Part shown: piece after piece, positions 8,139-18,971 of the stretch | How positions within the stretch are numbered: the first letter of the stretch is position 1 | How the letters are laid out: every line of letters begins with the position of its first letter | DNA from: Polyangiaceae bacterium | Lineage (GTDB): Bacteria; Myxococcota_A; Polyangia; Polyangiales; Polyangiaceae | Assembly: GCA_025937785.1 (NCBI GenBank) | Contig: JAICQQ010000081.1 | Span: forward strand, 1 to 33,237 | DNA: 33,237 nucleotides | Direction: 5' to 3' | Position numbers and translations under genes: made by a program | The notes under the pieces: generated by a model | Told to the model about the DNA's origin: nothing | Database searches by the model: none | What the model saw: only the letters and a program-made list of their open reading frames with translations

Positions 8139-8737
8139 TGACCTGCCTTGAGCGCCGCGGGATCGTGCTCGCGGATCTTGGGACCCAGCGCCTCTCGAAA
8201 AACCTCTTCATCGTCCATGTCGAAGCTGTCTTCGGCGAAGCCTTCAGCGACCACCATGCCGACGGCGAGGATGCGCACGAACATCGCGAAGCTCGAGGCA
8301 CACAGCCGCGGCTTCCAGCTGTCCGTCCCGCTCATGGCCGTGTACACCGGGCAGTCGCCTTCGGCGTCAGCCGCCGAAACATCGAGGAAGTACGGGTCGC
8401 CGAGCAAGCTCGAGTGCCCGATGATGACCCAGCTGGGCAGCCAGCCGCCGGTGCTCTGCTGCGTGATGCGCCGGCGCGCGTCGTTCAGCGCGAAGCCGAC
8501 CTGTTCGTCGACGAGCCGTTCGGCGGGGATCAACCGCACACGCTCCGAAGGTGTCCGCGTCTCCACGTCTACGGGATCGGCGGCACCCAGGAATTCGCGG
8601 TAGCGTCGCGGCAGGGACAACAGCTCCTTCAGCTCCGAGAGCCGAACGCTTTCCGCGGCCCCGAACTTCGCGGGCACCCTGCGTCGCTCGAAAGAATCCT
8701 TTAGTGCTTGTATCGACTCGGCCAGATCGCTGTCCAA
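8129..8737 (-). CDS. SUKH (SMI1/KNR4) family protein
   Basis: About 202 residues. It shows a SUKH-type core: LPRRYREFLGAADP, then RLIPAERLVDEQ, WLPSWVIIGHSSLLGDPYFL, and a closing SFAMFVRILA helix. SUKH domains are alpha/beta proteins best known as immunity proteins to contact-dependent and polymorphic toxins, and as the yeast Smi1/Knr4 regulator; many bacterial members have unknown partners. I prefer TTG 8737-8735 as the start because GAAAGGG sits 7-8 bases before it; another TTG at 8779 would add 14 low-complexity residues. The end overlaps hisD by 10 bases. No toxin-like gene is adjacent, so an immunity role is not supported by context. Confidence 0.75.
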   Translation of the reverse strand: MDSDLAESIQALKDSFERRRVPAKFGAAESVRLSELKELLSLPRRYREFLGAADPVDVETRTPSERVRLIPAERLVDEQVGFALNDARRRITQQSTGGWLPSWVIIGHSSLLGDPYFLDVSAADAEGDCPVYTAMSGTDSWKPRLCASSFAMFVRILAVGMVVAEGFAEDSFDMDDEEVFREALGPKIREHDPAALKAGHWT

Positions 8738-8796
8738 CTTGCGACCCTTTCGGTGTCTGGGCTGCCGGTGAGAGCCCAACTGGACCTGCTAAAAGA

Positions 8797-8840
8797 TGCG
8801 GTTGAAAACCGGTGTGGTTACGTAAGCCTGGACTTACGCG
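8797..8840 (-). promoter_or_regulatory. Two short inverted repeats upstream of the SUKH-hisD pair
   Basis: CGGTT-GAA-AACCG (8799-8811) and CGTAAG-CCTGGA-CTTACG (8821-8838) lie back to back just upstream of the SUKH gene on its minus-strand leader. Either could be an operator or the base of an RNA hairpin. There is no T-run, so a terminator for the gene upstream is less likely. The rest of 8841-9023 shows nothing. Confidence 0.35.
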
Positions 8841-9023
8841 ACACTCCATGTTTTTCCACGCTGCGTTTTACTAGGCCCGCGGGTAAAGGCAAGGGGGCAA
8901 ATCCGGAGCGCGCCCTTTTTCCCTTGTTTTCACGCGCGGCGATGCCGGCGCGGCCGCGCGGTCGACGACCGGGGCTCGCAACCCCCCGTCAGAGGTTCAG
9001 TACGCCGCGCCGGCGTGGCGCGT

Positions 9024-10049
9024 TCAGCGCGCTCGCCGTCTTTGGTGGCGGCTCCTGAACTCGTAGGCGAGTGACACGTAGTCGAGCGGTCGCGGCTCGA
9101 TCGCGGCGGGCTTGGGTGGGGCCCGCAGGAAGCCGCGGATGCGGTCCACCAGCTCACCCAGCTCGCCGCTTCCACTGCCGAGCGCGCGCTCCAAGAGTGG
9201 GACGATCGAGCCGTCGACATGTCCCCGCCGCATCAAGTCCAGATAGCTCTTCGCCAGCGAATCGGTGTCGAAGTGATGCTTGTCCATGAACTCGCGCGCG
9301 ATCGAGAGCACCGATTCGGCATTCAGGAACCTGTCTTCAGTGAGCACGAAGGCCGCCTGAAGGTAGTTGTAAAAGGGCACCACGCGTTTTCCGTACACCC
9401 AGAAGCGTGATGGTGGCGACTGGCGGTCGAGATGGATCAAGATCCGCGACACCGCGTTGCGCGTGACGAGCTTGGGCAAGAGCTTGAGGCACTCGCGCCG
9501 CCGGTCGTTGTAGACGCGCATCGCTGACAGCACGCGCGACAGTTGCTCGGAGTCCACGTGCCCCGCGCATAGGTCCGCGTACAGCGAATACACCAGCGCG
9601 TCCGCCTCCGCATCGTCGCCCACCAGCACCTCCTGAGCAGCTGGCGCCAACTGCTGGTCCGTGAGCCGCGCCGCCATCAGCTCGGGCAACTTGTAGCCCA
9701 GCTGATCATGAAGCGCGCGCAGGCGCAGGCGCAGCAGGTTGCTCAGGTTGGGTTTCAGCGTCAGCTGATCGAAGCGCACGCCGTCGAGCGTGAGTTTGCG
9801 TGCGAGCCGGCTCCGCAGCTGCCGCGGGCTGCCGCTCACGATGTGTACGCGCACGTCGTCTTTGGCGAGTTCCTTCAGGAGCCGGGCGGCGCCCGGCACG
9901 TCGCGCTTCTGCTCCGGTTTCTCCATCGCGGTGCGCACCAGGTCCCGGAAGGTGTCGAACTCGGTGTACAGGTAGGTTTTGTCGAGGTCCCAGCGCGTGA
10001 CGAGCCGGACTGAGTTACGCAGGCTGGGGGGAGCGCTCGAGCGGTTCAT
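9024..10049 (-). CDS. App1-like HAD phosphatase (DUF2183-type)
   Basis: 341 residues. HAD-superfamily motifs are readable: motif I WDLDKTYLY (Asp21 nucleophile, Asp23), motif II HIVSGSPRQL (Ser72), and motif III LVGDDAEADALVYSLYADL (Asp145/Asp146). The region around motif III is like the catalytic domain of App1/DUF2183 phosphatidate phosphatases, which dephosphorylate lipid phosphates. Motif I is DLDKT rather than the DIDDT usual in App1, so substrate choice could differ. The C-terminal ~150 residues are helical and unassigned. There is no signal peptide, so it is cytoplasmic. The gene lies 52 bases downstream of the kinase-ATPase gene on the same strand and may share its transcript. ATG 10049-10047 has no strong ribosome-binding site. 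Confidence 0.72.
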   Translation of the reverse strand: MNRSSAPPSLRNSVRLVTRWDLDKTYLYTEFDTFRDLVRTAMEKPEQKRDVPGAARLLKELAKDDVRVHIVSGSPRQLRSRLARKLTLDGVRFDQLTLKPNLSNLLRLRLRALHDQLGYKLPELMAARLTDQQLAPAAQEVLVGDDAEADALVYSLYADLCAGHVDSEQLSRVLSAMRVYNDRRRECLKLLPKLVTRNAVSRILIHLDRQSPPSRFWVYGKRVVPFYNYLQAAFVLTEDRFLNAESVLSIAREFMDKHHFDTDSLAKSYLDLMRRGHVDGSIVPLLERALGSGSGELGELVDRIRGFLRAPPKPAAIEPRPLDYVSLAYEFRSRHQRRRAR

Positions 10050-10101
10050 GGAGTGAGCCGATTCTGGGTGACGCTGCCGCTCGGCATCGTGGCGCTCCGG
10101 G

Positions 10102-12762
<2,661 letters not shown>

Positions 12763-12898
12763 GAGATGCTGGCAGGCGAGGTTAGCCTAAAACTACGCGC
12801 AAGCAGTCACCACTTCAGTAAGTCGGGCCTTCATGGTGCCAGGCTTCGACAACGGCAAGGCGGCGGGATCACATAACCCGACGAGTTTGTACCGGTTT

Positions 12899-12921
12899 TG
12901 CGCAGGGAAATGGCCTGCGCA
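12899..12921. promoter_or_regulatory. Perfect 8-bp inverted repeat in a divergent promoter region
   Basis: TGCGCAGG at 12899-12906 and CCTGCGCA at 12914-12921 flank a 7-base spacer. The repeat lies in the ~270-base gap between the divergently transcribed kinase (start 12762) and MshEN gene (start 13035), a sensible position for an operator. It has no T-run, and no gene ends here. Confidence 0.4.
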
Positions 12922-13034
12922 CGCGCCCGATGCGGGGAGCGTGGTGATCCGATGTCGGCAAGGTCGCCGCGCCAGTGCCGGGTCGAGGGTTTTCTGGCTG
13001 CCGCATGCATCGGCCGTACGCTACGCTAAACGGC

Positions 13035-13994
13035 ATGAGTAAGGCTCGAGTTCGTCTGGGCGAGCTTCTGGTGCAAGCGCAGATTATCGATGCTGAGCAG
13101 CTCGATCAAGCGTTGGAGCTGCAAAAGTCAGATCCGCGACGGCTCGGCACCTTGCTCGTGGAGCACGGCCTGGTCACCGAGACTCAGGTCACGCAAATCT
13201 TGAGTCAGCAGCTGAGTGTGCCGTGGGTGTCGCTGTACCACACCGATTTTTCTCGACAGCTCTTGAATCACGTGTCGCAAGAGCTCGCCGAAGAGCTATG
13301 CCTGATCCCGATCTTCATGCGGCGGGTGCGCGGCTACGGCGACGTGCTCTACGTCGCCATGGATGACCCGACCAACGAGGCCGCCAAGGAGGCCGTCGCC
13401 CGCTTCTCGGGCTTGCCCGTGCGTGCCATGATCGCGCCGCCGTCTCACATACGGTCGGCGATCCGCGCCTATTATGGGCCGAGCGAGCCGCCTGCCATGC
13501 ACAGCTCGCTCCCCCCCGACGTCTTCAGCACGATCCCGCCTTCCGTGGTGGAGGCGCCGCTGAAGCCCGGGCACACGACAGCGCTGGTGAGTCCGGCCCC
13601 TGCGGAGCAGCCCGACGAGGAACCAGTGCCCGACAGTGGACCCGTGATCGAAGCGCGCGAGACGTCGATGCCGCCGCCGCGCAAGAAGTCAGGCGCGCGC
13701 ATGGTGACACTGACGTTGCTCGACGGCACCAAGGTGAACCTGCCGGCGTCGGCCAGCCCGAAGAAGCATACCCCCGCAGCGCCTTCCGCTCCTCCGGCTG
13801 CCGCCGCGGACGAAGGGCTGACGGCGCGTGACATGGTCGCGGCGCTGAGAGCCGTCTCCCACGGCGCCGACGCTTCCGAAATCCTCGGCAATCAGGTGAA
13901 CTGGCAGGGGATGTTCGCGACGCTGCTGTCGCTCTTGCTTCGAAAGCATCTGATCGCCGACTGGGAGTTCGTCGAAGAGTACAAGAAGCTCTGA
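13035..13994 (+). CDS. Stand-alone MshEN (GspE N-terminal domain) protein
   Basis: 319 residues starting at ATG 13035, directly before MSKARVRLGELLVQ; the open frame extends 20 codons further up without domain content. Residues 1 to about 147 form the N-terminal domain of type II secretion/type IV pilus ATPases: RLGELLVQAQIIDAEQLDQA, LGTLLVEHGLVTETQV, LSQQLSVPWVSL, then a second part YVAMDDPTNEAAKEAV and a closing 'HIRSAIRAYYG'. Some MshEN domains bind cyclic di-GMP. The ATPase domain of GspE/PilB is missing; instead there is a Pro/Ser-rich linker (about 148-250) and a C-terminal helical segment ending ADWEFVEEYKKL. It is therefore a regulator or adaptor, not a motor; nucleotide binding is inference. 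Confidence 0.82.
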   Translation: MSKARVRLGELLVQAQIIDAEQLDQALELQKSDPRRLGTLLVEHGLVTETQVTQILSQQLSVPWVSLYHTDFSRQLLNHVSQELAEELCLIPIFMRRVRGYGDVLYVAMDDPTNEAAKEAVARFSGLPVRAMIAPPSHIRSAIRAYYGPSEPPAMHSSLPPDVFSTIPPSVVEAPLKPGHTTALVSPAPAEQPDEEPVPDSGPVIEARETSMPPPRKKSGARMVTLTLLDGTKVNLPASASPKKHTPAAPSAPPAAAADEGLTARDMVAALRAVSHGADASEILGNQVNWQGMFATLLSLLLRKHLIADWEFVEEYKKL

Positions 13995-14022
13995 AGGTTC
14001 CGCCAACTTGACCTCGGCCCCA

Positions 14023-14045
14023 ATGCAGTGCACGATGCAATGCAT
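14023..14045. promoter_or_regulatory. Palindromic operator candidate of the vapBC pair
   Basis: Four TGCA tetramers are arranged symmetrically as TGCA-N1-TGCA-N3-TGCA-N1-TGCA (14024-14027, 14029-14032, 14036-14039, 14041-14044), flanked by A on the left and T on the right. Ribbon-helix-helix antitoxins bind such short repeated palindromes to repress their own operon. The element overlaps the likely start codon of the antitoxin. Confidence 0.6.
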
Positions 14046-14307
14046 GGCCGGCCCCTCCGATGCTCAGATGACCTTTCGGCTTCCTAAAAGTATCGCGAAG
14101 AGGCTGGATGAAATCGCTGCGTTGCGTGGGGTACAACGATCAGACCTCCTTCGTGAAGCTGCGGAGCGTGTCGTCAAGGACGAGGACGAGCGGCGGCGGC
14201 CTTTCGAGCGCGTGCAAGCTCTCATCGGTAGCGTCGATTCGGGGGTGTCAGATCTTGGTAGCGATCATCGCCGTCACCTCGCGCGAGGTTTCGGGCGTGG
14301 GCGCTGA
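14044..14307 (+). CDS. vapB: VapB-type antitoxin, ribbon-helix-helix
   Basis: About 87 residues. The N-terminus DAQMTFRLPKSIAKRLDEIA plus RSDLLREAAERVV is a ribbon-helix-helix (CopG/MetJ-type) DNA-binding unit: a beta strand TFRLP followed by two helices. The C-terminal tail GVSDLGSDHRRHLARGF is the segment that in such antitoxins wraps the PIN toxin. The start is uncertain: ATG 14044 lies inside the palindrome, ATG 14023 and TTG 14008 are upstream, and ATG 14068 would begin exactly at the beta strand; none has a strong ribosome-binding site. The end overlaps the toxin start by 11 bases, so the two are co-translated. Its role is to neutralise VapC and repress the operon. Confidence 0.82.
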   Translation: MAGPSDAQMTFRLPKSIAKRLDEIAALRGVQRSDLLREAAERVVKDEDERRRPFERVQALIGSVDSGVSDLGSDHRRHLARGFGRGR

Positions 14308-14716
14308 GCTCCTGCTCGATACGGGGCCCCTGGTCGCCCTGCTAGATGCGGCTGAACGCCGGCATGGTGATTGCGTCGAAGTGCTGTCTGGTTGGGACGG
14401 CCGACTCGTCACGACTGAGCCTGTGGTGACCGAGGCAGCCTACCTTCTGGGTTCTGCAGGTGTAGACGGCTCGCTGGCGCTTCGCTTCTGTTTGCAGGGC
14501 GGCGCTGTGGTCCAACCTTGGACCGACGAAAGAGCAAGTCGCGCGGTCGACCTGATGCGGAAGTACCACGATGTACCGATGGACTACGCGGACGCCTCGC
14601 TCGTCGCTTTGGCCGAGGAACTTGGCACTCCTCAGGTCTTCACCCTCGACCTCCGTGGCTTTCGTGCTTATCGCTGGAAGTCTCGGCGCTCGTTCCAGAT
14701 CTTCCCCTCAGCCTAG
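14297..14716 (+). CDS. vapC: VapC-type PIN-domain toxin
   Basis: 139 residues from GTG 14297, the usual VapC size. Acidic PIN-domain residues are visible: LLLDTGPLVALLD (first Asp), TTEPVVTEAAYLL (Glu), and MDYADASLVALAEELG (the Asp pair), with a final Asp in VFTLDLRGF. VapC proteins are Mg2+-dependent endoribonucleases that cut tRNA or rRNA and stop growth when VapB is degraded. The start codon lies inside the end of vapB. The longer upstream frame overlaps the antitoxin and is not real. All active-site acids appear intact, so the toxin is probably functional. The RNA target cannot be told from sequence. Confidence 0.88.
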   Translation: MGAELLLDTGPLVALLDAAERRHGDCVEVLSGWDGRLVTTEPVVTEAAYLLGSAGVDGSLALRFCLQGGAVVQPWTDERASRAVDLMRKYHDVPMDYADASLVALAEELGTPQVFTLDLRGFRAYRWKSRRSFQIFPSA

Positions 14717-15036
14717 AGCCGGCACCGATCCAAAGGGGGATGGTGGTTCGTCGGCCAGCGTCGGGGGTGCAGGGCTCTGGGCACGACATCCCGTGGGCAA
14801 TGACCACAGCCCTCCGGAGCCGTCGGGCAAGCCCTAGCTGGGATATACCTGGGTTAGGACGGCTCGAGCTGGTGTTGTTCACTCTCGGCCCACCCCGAGC
14901 ACCCCCGCGGCCCACATGAATTCGCAGGTCAAAATCCCTATCCGCCAACAGCAAGCAGGCCCTCGTGAACGCACATCGTGGAATGCCGCGACTCTTCCGC
15001 TAAGCTGCAAGCGCACCCGCGGATGGGGCAAGTAGC
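14717..15036. other. Intergenic region between vapC and the LuxR gene
   Basis: About 320 bases with no credible gene on either strand. Frames here lack motifs and ribosome-binding sites. It presumably holds the promoter of the LuxR-type regulator. I see no clear -35/-10 pair and no hairpin plus T-run terminator. Confidence 0.5.
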
Positions 15037-16656
15037 ATGAGAGATCTCGAGCACGGGCGTGACAGTTTCGAGCGGCGTGCCTGGGCAGCAGCTCACGCTG
15101 AGTTGGCGAGCGCGGATCGGACAGCTCCGCTCGGAGTAGAGGATCTCGAGCGACTTGCGCTCACGGCTTACCTGATTGGTCGAGACGACGAGTACCTGAC
15201 GATTCTGCAGCGCGCATACCACGCTTACCTGCAGAACGGCACGCCGATGAGCGCCGCTCGAGTTGCGTTCTGGGTCGGGCTCCGGCTGCTGTTTCGCGGC
15301 GAGATGGGGCAGGCCCAGGGCTGGCTCGGGCGGTCGCAGCGCCTGGTGGATGCCGCGCCCGTCGAGTGCGCCGAACGAGGGTACCTGCTGTTCGCTGCCA
15401 CGCAGCTGCAGATCGGCGCGAACGACTGGGTCGGCGCCGAGGAAAGCGCAGAAGCTGCAGCTCGGCTGGGGGAGCGTTTCGCCGAGCCCGATCTCGTCGC
15501 GACGGCGCGGCATCTGATGGGACTCATACGCTTGCAACGGGAGGACGTTCGGGGGGGGCTGGCGCTCTTGGATGAGGCGATGCTCGCCGCCACGGCAGGC
15601 GAGCTGTCTCCGGTCGTCACCGGACTCATCTACTGCAGCGTGATCGAGGGTTGCCATGAGGTGTATGCGCTCGAGCGTGCCCAGGAATGGACCCGCGCGC
15701 TCGCCGACTGGTGCGCAGCGCAGCCGGAGATGGTCGCCTTCACCGGCCTATGTTGCGTACATCGCGCCGAGATTCTGCAGCTGCGCGGGGCCTGGCGCGA
15801 GGCGATGGCCGAAGCACGGCAGGCCGTGGTGCGCTGCCAGCACGTCAACCGCAGAGCTGCGGCTGCAGCATACTACCAGCAAGCCGAGCTACACCGTTTG
15901 GGTTTCGATCTCGGGAACGCGGAAGATGCGTATCAGCGTGCGAGCCAGCTCGGGTGGGATCCACAACCTGGTCTCGCCTTGCTGCGCCTCGCCCAAGGGC
16001 GCACTAAAGCTGCCGCCGGATCCATCCGCGCCGCGCTCGGCGCTGCGGGTCACCGATCGCGTCGGGCTCGCTTGCTGCCAGCCTATGTCGAAATCATGAT
16101 CGCCGACGGCAACGTAGACGAGGCGGCCGAAGCGTGCCGAGAGCTCAACGAAATCGCGATGGTGTATTGTTCTGGAATGTTGACCGCCCTCTCAACTGAA
16201 GCCAAGGGACGCGTGCGGCTGGCCCAGGGCGATCCGCTAGCCGCCCTGAGGCATCTGCGGGAGGCCTTCCAGGTCTGGCAGGGGACGGAAGCGCCCTACT
16301 TCACGGCGCGGGTGCGCGTCCTCATGGCTCGCTGCTGCCAGGCCCTGCGCGACCACGACGGCGAGCGCTTCGAGGCTTCGGCCGCGCGCGCGACGTTCGC
16401 CGATCTCGGTCCCAACGTCGGCGCGGCCGAGCTTGCCGCCCTGCAGGCTCGCCCGCAGTCGGCCTCGCCATTGACCGCGCGGGAGCTCGAGGTGCTGCGC
16501 CGCGTGGCTTCGGGCGACACCAACAAAGCCATCGCGGCGACGCTCGCACTCAGTGAAAAGACGGTCGAGCGCCACGTGAGCAACATATTCATGAAGCTCG
16601 ATGTGCCCTCGCGGGCGGCTGCCACCGCCTACGCGTACGAGCACCGCTTGCTCTGA
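15037..16656 (+). CDS. TPR-containing LuxR-type transcriptional regulator
   Basis: 539 residues. The C-terminus (about 475-535) is a LuxR/FixJ helix-turn-helix: SPLTARELEVLRRVASGDTN, then IAATLALSEKTVERHVSNIF and KLDVPSRAAATAYA. The preceding ~450 residues are Ala/Leu/Arg-rich paired helices (for example YLIGRDDEYLTILQRAYHAY and AAARLGERFAEPDLVATARH) that look like tetratricopeptide repeats, the ligand- or protein-sensing part. There is no N-terminal P-loop, so it is not a full LAL/MalT ATPase; no membrane segment is seen. The gene is followed after 119 bases by the hydrolase-monooxygenase fusion on the same strand, the most likely target. ATG 15037 is preceded by GGGGCAAG. Confidence 0.88.
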   Translation: MRDLEHGRDSFERRAWAAAHAELASADRTAPLGVEDLERLALTAYLIGRDDEYLTILQRAYHAYLQNGTPMSAARVAFWVGLRLLFRGEMGQAQGWLGRSQRLVDAAPVECAERGYLLFAATQLQIGANDWVGAEESAEAAARLGERFAEPDLVATARHLMGLIRLQREDVRGGLALLDEAMLAATAGELSPVVTGLIYCSVIEGCHEVYALERAQEWTRALADWCAAQPEMVAFTGLCCVHRAEILQLRGAWREAMAEARQAVVRCQHVNRRAAAAAYYQQAELHRLGFDLGNAEDAYQRASQLGWDPQPGLALLRLAQGRTKAAAGSIRAALGAAGHRSRRARLLPAYVEIMIADGNVDEAAEACRELNEIAMVYCSGMLTALSTEAKGRVRLAQGDPLAALRHLREAFQVWQGTEAPYFTARVRVLMARCCQALRDHDGERFEASAARATFADLGPNVGAAELAALQARPQSASPLTARELEVLRRVASGDTNKAIAATLALSEKTVERHVSNIFMKLDVPSRAAATAYAYEHRLL

Positions 16657-16669
16657 CCGCGCGGCTCGA

Positions 16670-16713
16670 GGGAAATCCCTCAGCGAAGCTTCGTGCTGAC
16701 TCAGGGATCTCCC
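16670..16713. promoter_or_regulatory. Inverted repeat between the LuxR gene and the fusion gene
   Basis: GGGAAATCCCTCAG (16670-16683) pairs with CTCAGGGATCTCCC (16700-16713) at 12 of 14 positions, with a perfect CGAAGCTTCG palindrome (16684-16693) inside the loop. It begins 14 bases after the LuxR stop and ends about 60 bases before the next start. It could be a LuxR operator or a factor-dependent terminator/attenuator; no T-run follows. Confidence 0.5.
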
Positions 16714-16775
16714 CGATGTGAGCCGACGGCGCGCGCCCTAATTTGGGTTCTCTCGACAACGAAAGGAGCCCCACC

Positions 16776-18956
16776 ATGAAGGCTGCAACCCAAGACTCGG
16801 TCAAAGGCTCGCCCCGCGCGCGCCTCCTGAGCGCGCTGCCCGTGCGAGATGCACGGCGGCGGCTGGCTGGCCTACAGAGCGCAGTGCTCGAGGGCGGCGA
16901 GGGCCCGCCCATCGTGCTACTGCACGGGCCCGGCGGACATGCGGCGCACTGGATGCGCATCATTCCGGCGCTGGTCCAGAAGTATCACGTTGTCGCGCCG
17001 GACCTGCCGGGCCACGGAAGCTCGGAGCTCGGAACTGAGCCGCTCGATGCTGCACGAGTGCTGGTCTGGCTCGACGACTTGATCGCACAGACGTGCGAAG
17101 CGCCTCCGATCCTGCTCGGCGAGCTCACGGGCGGCGCAATCGCTGCCCGCTTTTCAGCGGCGCACTCAGGGCGTGCGAGCCGGCTGGTGCTGGTCGACAG
17201 CTTCGGGCTTCAGGCCTTCGAGCCAGCGCCGGACTTCGGACGCGCGCTCGGTGCTTTCGGCGCAGCCCCGAGCGAGCAGACGCATCAGACGCTCTGGAGC
17301 TTCTGTGCTCACGATGTCCTGACGTTGCAGCGTCAAATGGACAGCCTCTGGGAGCCTTTCCAGGCCTACAACATCGAGCGAGCTCGCGCGGAGAGCTCGC
17401 CGGCCGCGGTCAACGCGCTAATGACGGAGTTCGGTATTCCAGCGATCTCCTCCGACGTACTCGAGCAAATCGAAGCTCCCACGAGCCTGATTTGGGGACG
17501 CCACGATCTCGCGACGCCGGTAGCCGTCGCAAGCGCCGCGAGCATGAAGTATGGCTGGCCGTTGCATGTGGTCGACGATGCCAACGATGCGCCGGCCATG
17601 GAGCAACCCGAGGCCTTCCTGCGCGCATTGTTCAACGAGCTCGAGAAGCCCCCGTGGCGCCGGCGATCCAACGAGCCCGCTGGAGGCATCACATCGGGCG
17701 GGCGCGAGCGAGTTGGAACGCTGGTGATCGGTGGGGGGCAGGCTGGCCTGGCGACGAGCTATTGGCTCAGCCGTTCGAACATCAGTCACGTCGTAGTGGA
17801 ACGCCGCTCCGAGCTGGGAGGTTCTTGGCACGATCGCTGGGACGACTTCCATCTCGTCGCGCCCAACTTCTGCCTGCTCCTGCCGGGGATGCCTTATGCG
17901 GGGCCCGAGCCAGACGCCTTCATGGCGCGTGACGCAGTGATCGACTACGTCAGGAGCTACGCGGAGTTCTGCGCCGCTCCGGTACGGCTCGGTTGCCATA
18001 TCGAACGCTTGACGCTGGACGGCGACGAGTTCGTGGCTCGTACGAGCACGGCCTCATTCGTGGCTCACGACGTCGTCCTCGCCACAGGCCCCTACCAACA
18101 GCCAAAGGTGCCATCCCAAGCGCGCGAGCTTGCGCCGCACATCGCGCAGATCCATTCACATGACTACTGCCGCCCGGCGCAGCTCCCCGCTGGAGGCGTG
18201 CTGGTCGTCGGCACCGGCCAATCCGGGACCCAGATCGCCGAAGAGTTGCTGCGCGCCGGCCGCGATGTTCATCTCGCCGTGTCAATGTGCCCGAGCGTGC
18301 CGCGCCGCTATCGCGGTCGCGACGTCATCTGGTGGCTGCTTCAATCCTTTCAGAATCGAGAGCGGCTCGGCCTTCCGTTTCCCATGGTGGATGACCTGCC
18401 CACGCCCGCAGCGCGCTTCGCGTGCAACCCGCACCTTTCGGGTAGCGAGGGCGGCCACGACATCCACCTGCGCCAATTCGCGCGCGAGGGCATGAAGCTC
18501 TACGGTCGGCTCGAATCGGCTTCCGGTACCGTGCTGACGTTCACGGACGATCTCGCCGAACGTCTGACGTTCGCAGACAGCAAGTTCGACGAGGAATTTC
18601 GGCCGCTGTTCGATGCCTACATCGCGGCGGCGGGCATCGACGCCGAAGCGGAAGATCGCGGCGCCCACGACACCTACATCCCGCCGACCGTCACCCGGCT
18701 CGATCTGGACGCCGCCGGTATCAGCAGCGTGGTTTGGGCCACGGGCTATGCGCTGGACTTCAGCTGGGTCAAGCTACCGATCTTCGACGAGTGGGGCTAC
18801 CCGAGGCACCGCCGGGGCGTCACGGAGTGCCCCGGGCTGTACGCGGTCGGGCTGCCGTGGTTGCACTCCGAGCCCTCGTCGGTCTTCGCCGGCGTGGGCG
18901 AGGACGCGGCGTTCGTCGTCGACCATCTCGCGAAGCATCGCGTGCGGCGCGATTGA
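16776..18956 (+). CDS. Fusion: degenerate alpha/beta-hydrolase domain + flavin-dependent monooxygenase (CzcO/FMO-like)
   Basis: 726 residues from ATG 16776, preceded by GAAAGGAGCC. Residues about 35-290 are an alpha/beta-hydrolase fold: PPIVLLHGPGGHAAHWMRII (oxyanion loop), APDLPGHGSSE, LIWGRHDLATPV (Asp244) and EQPEAFLRALF. The nucleophile elbow reads GELTGG (115-120), with Leu117 where Ser should be, and the catalytic His position is Asp271 (NDAP for GHAP). Residues about 312-726 are a complete flavoprotein: FAD site VIGGGQAGLA (317-326), ERRSELGGSW, NAD(P)H site VVGTGQSGTQIAEELL, and C-terminal VVWATGYALDFSWV. This resembles CzcO/FMO-type oxygenases that hydroxylate or Baeyer-Villiger-oxidise small molecules; the BVMO fingerprint (FxGxxxHxxxW) is not present. 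No signal peptide. Substrate unknown. The hydrolase part probably binds rather than cleaves. Confidence 0.88.
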   Translation: MKAATQDSVKGSPRARLLSALPVRDARRRLAGLQSAVLEGGEGPPIVLLHGPGGHAAHWMRIIPALVQKYHVVAPDLPGHGSSELGTEPLDAARVLVWLDDLIAQTCEAPPILLGELTGGAIAARFSAAHSGRASRLVLVDSFGLQAFEPAPDFGRALGAFGAAPSEQTHQTLWSFCAHDVLTLQRQMDSLWEPFQAYNIERARAESSPAAVNALMTEFGIPAISSDVLEQIEAPTSLIWGRHDLATPVAVASAASMKYGWPLHVVDDANDAPAMEQPEAFLRALFNELEKPPWRRRSNEPAGGITSGGRERVGTLVIGGGQAGLATSYWLSRSNISHVVVERRSELGGSWHDRWDDFHLVAPNFCLLLPGMPYAGPEPDAFMARDAVIDYVRSYAEFCAAPVRLGCHIERLTLDGDEFVARTSTASFVAHDVVLATGPYQQPKVPSQARELAPHIAQIHSHDYCRPAQLPAGGVLVVGTGQSGTQIAEELLRAGRDVHLAVSMCPSVPRRYRGRDVIWWLLQSFQNRERLGLPFPMVDDLPTPAARFACNPHLSGSEGGHDIHLRQFAREGMKLYGRLESASGTVLTFTDDLAERLTFADSKFDEEFRPLFDAYIAAAGIDAEAEDRGAHDTYIPPTVTRLDLDAAGISSVVWATGYALDFSWVKLPIFDEWGYPRHRRGVTECPGLYAVGLPWLHSEPSSVFAGVGEDAAFVVDHLAKHRVRRD

Positions 18957-18971
18957 ATTGGGAGCCTACAG

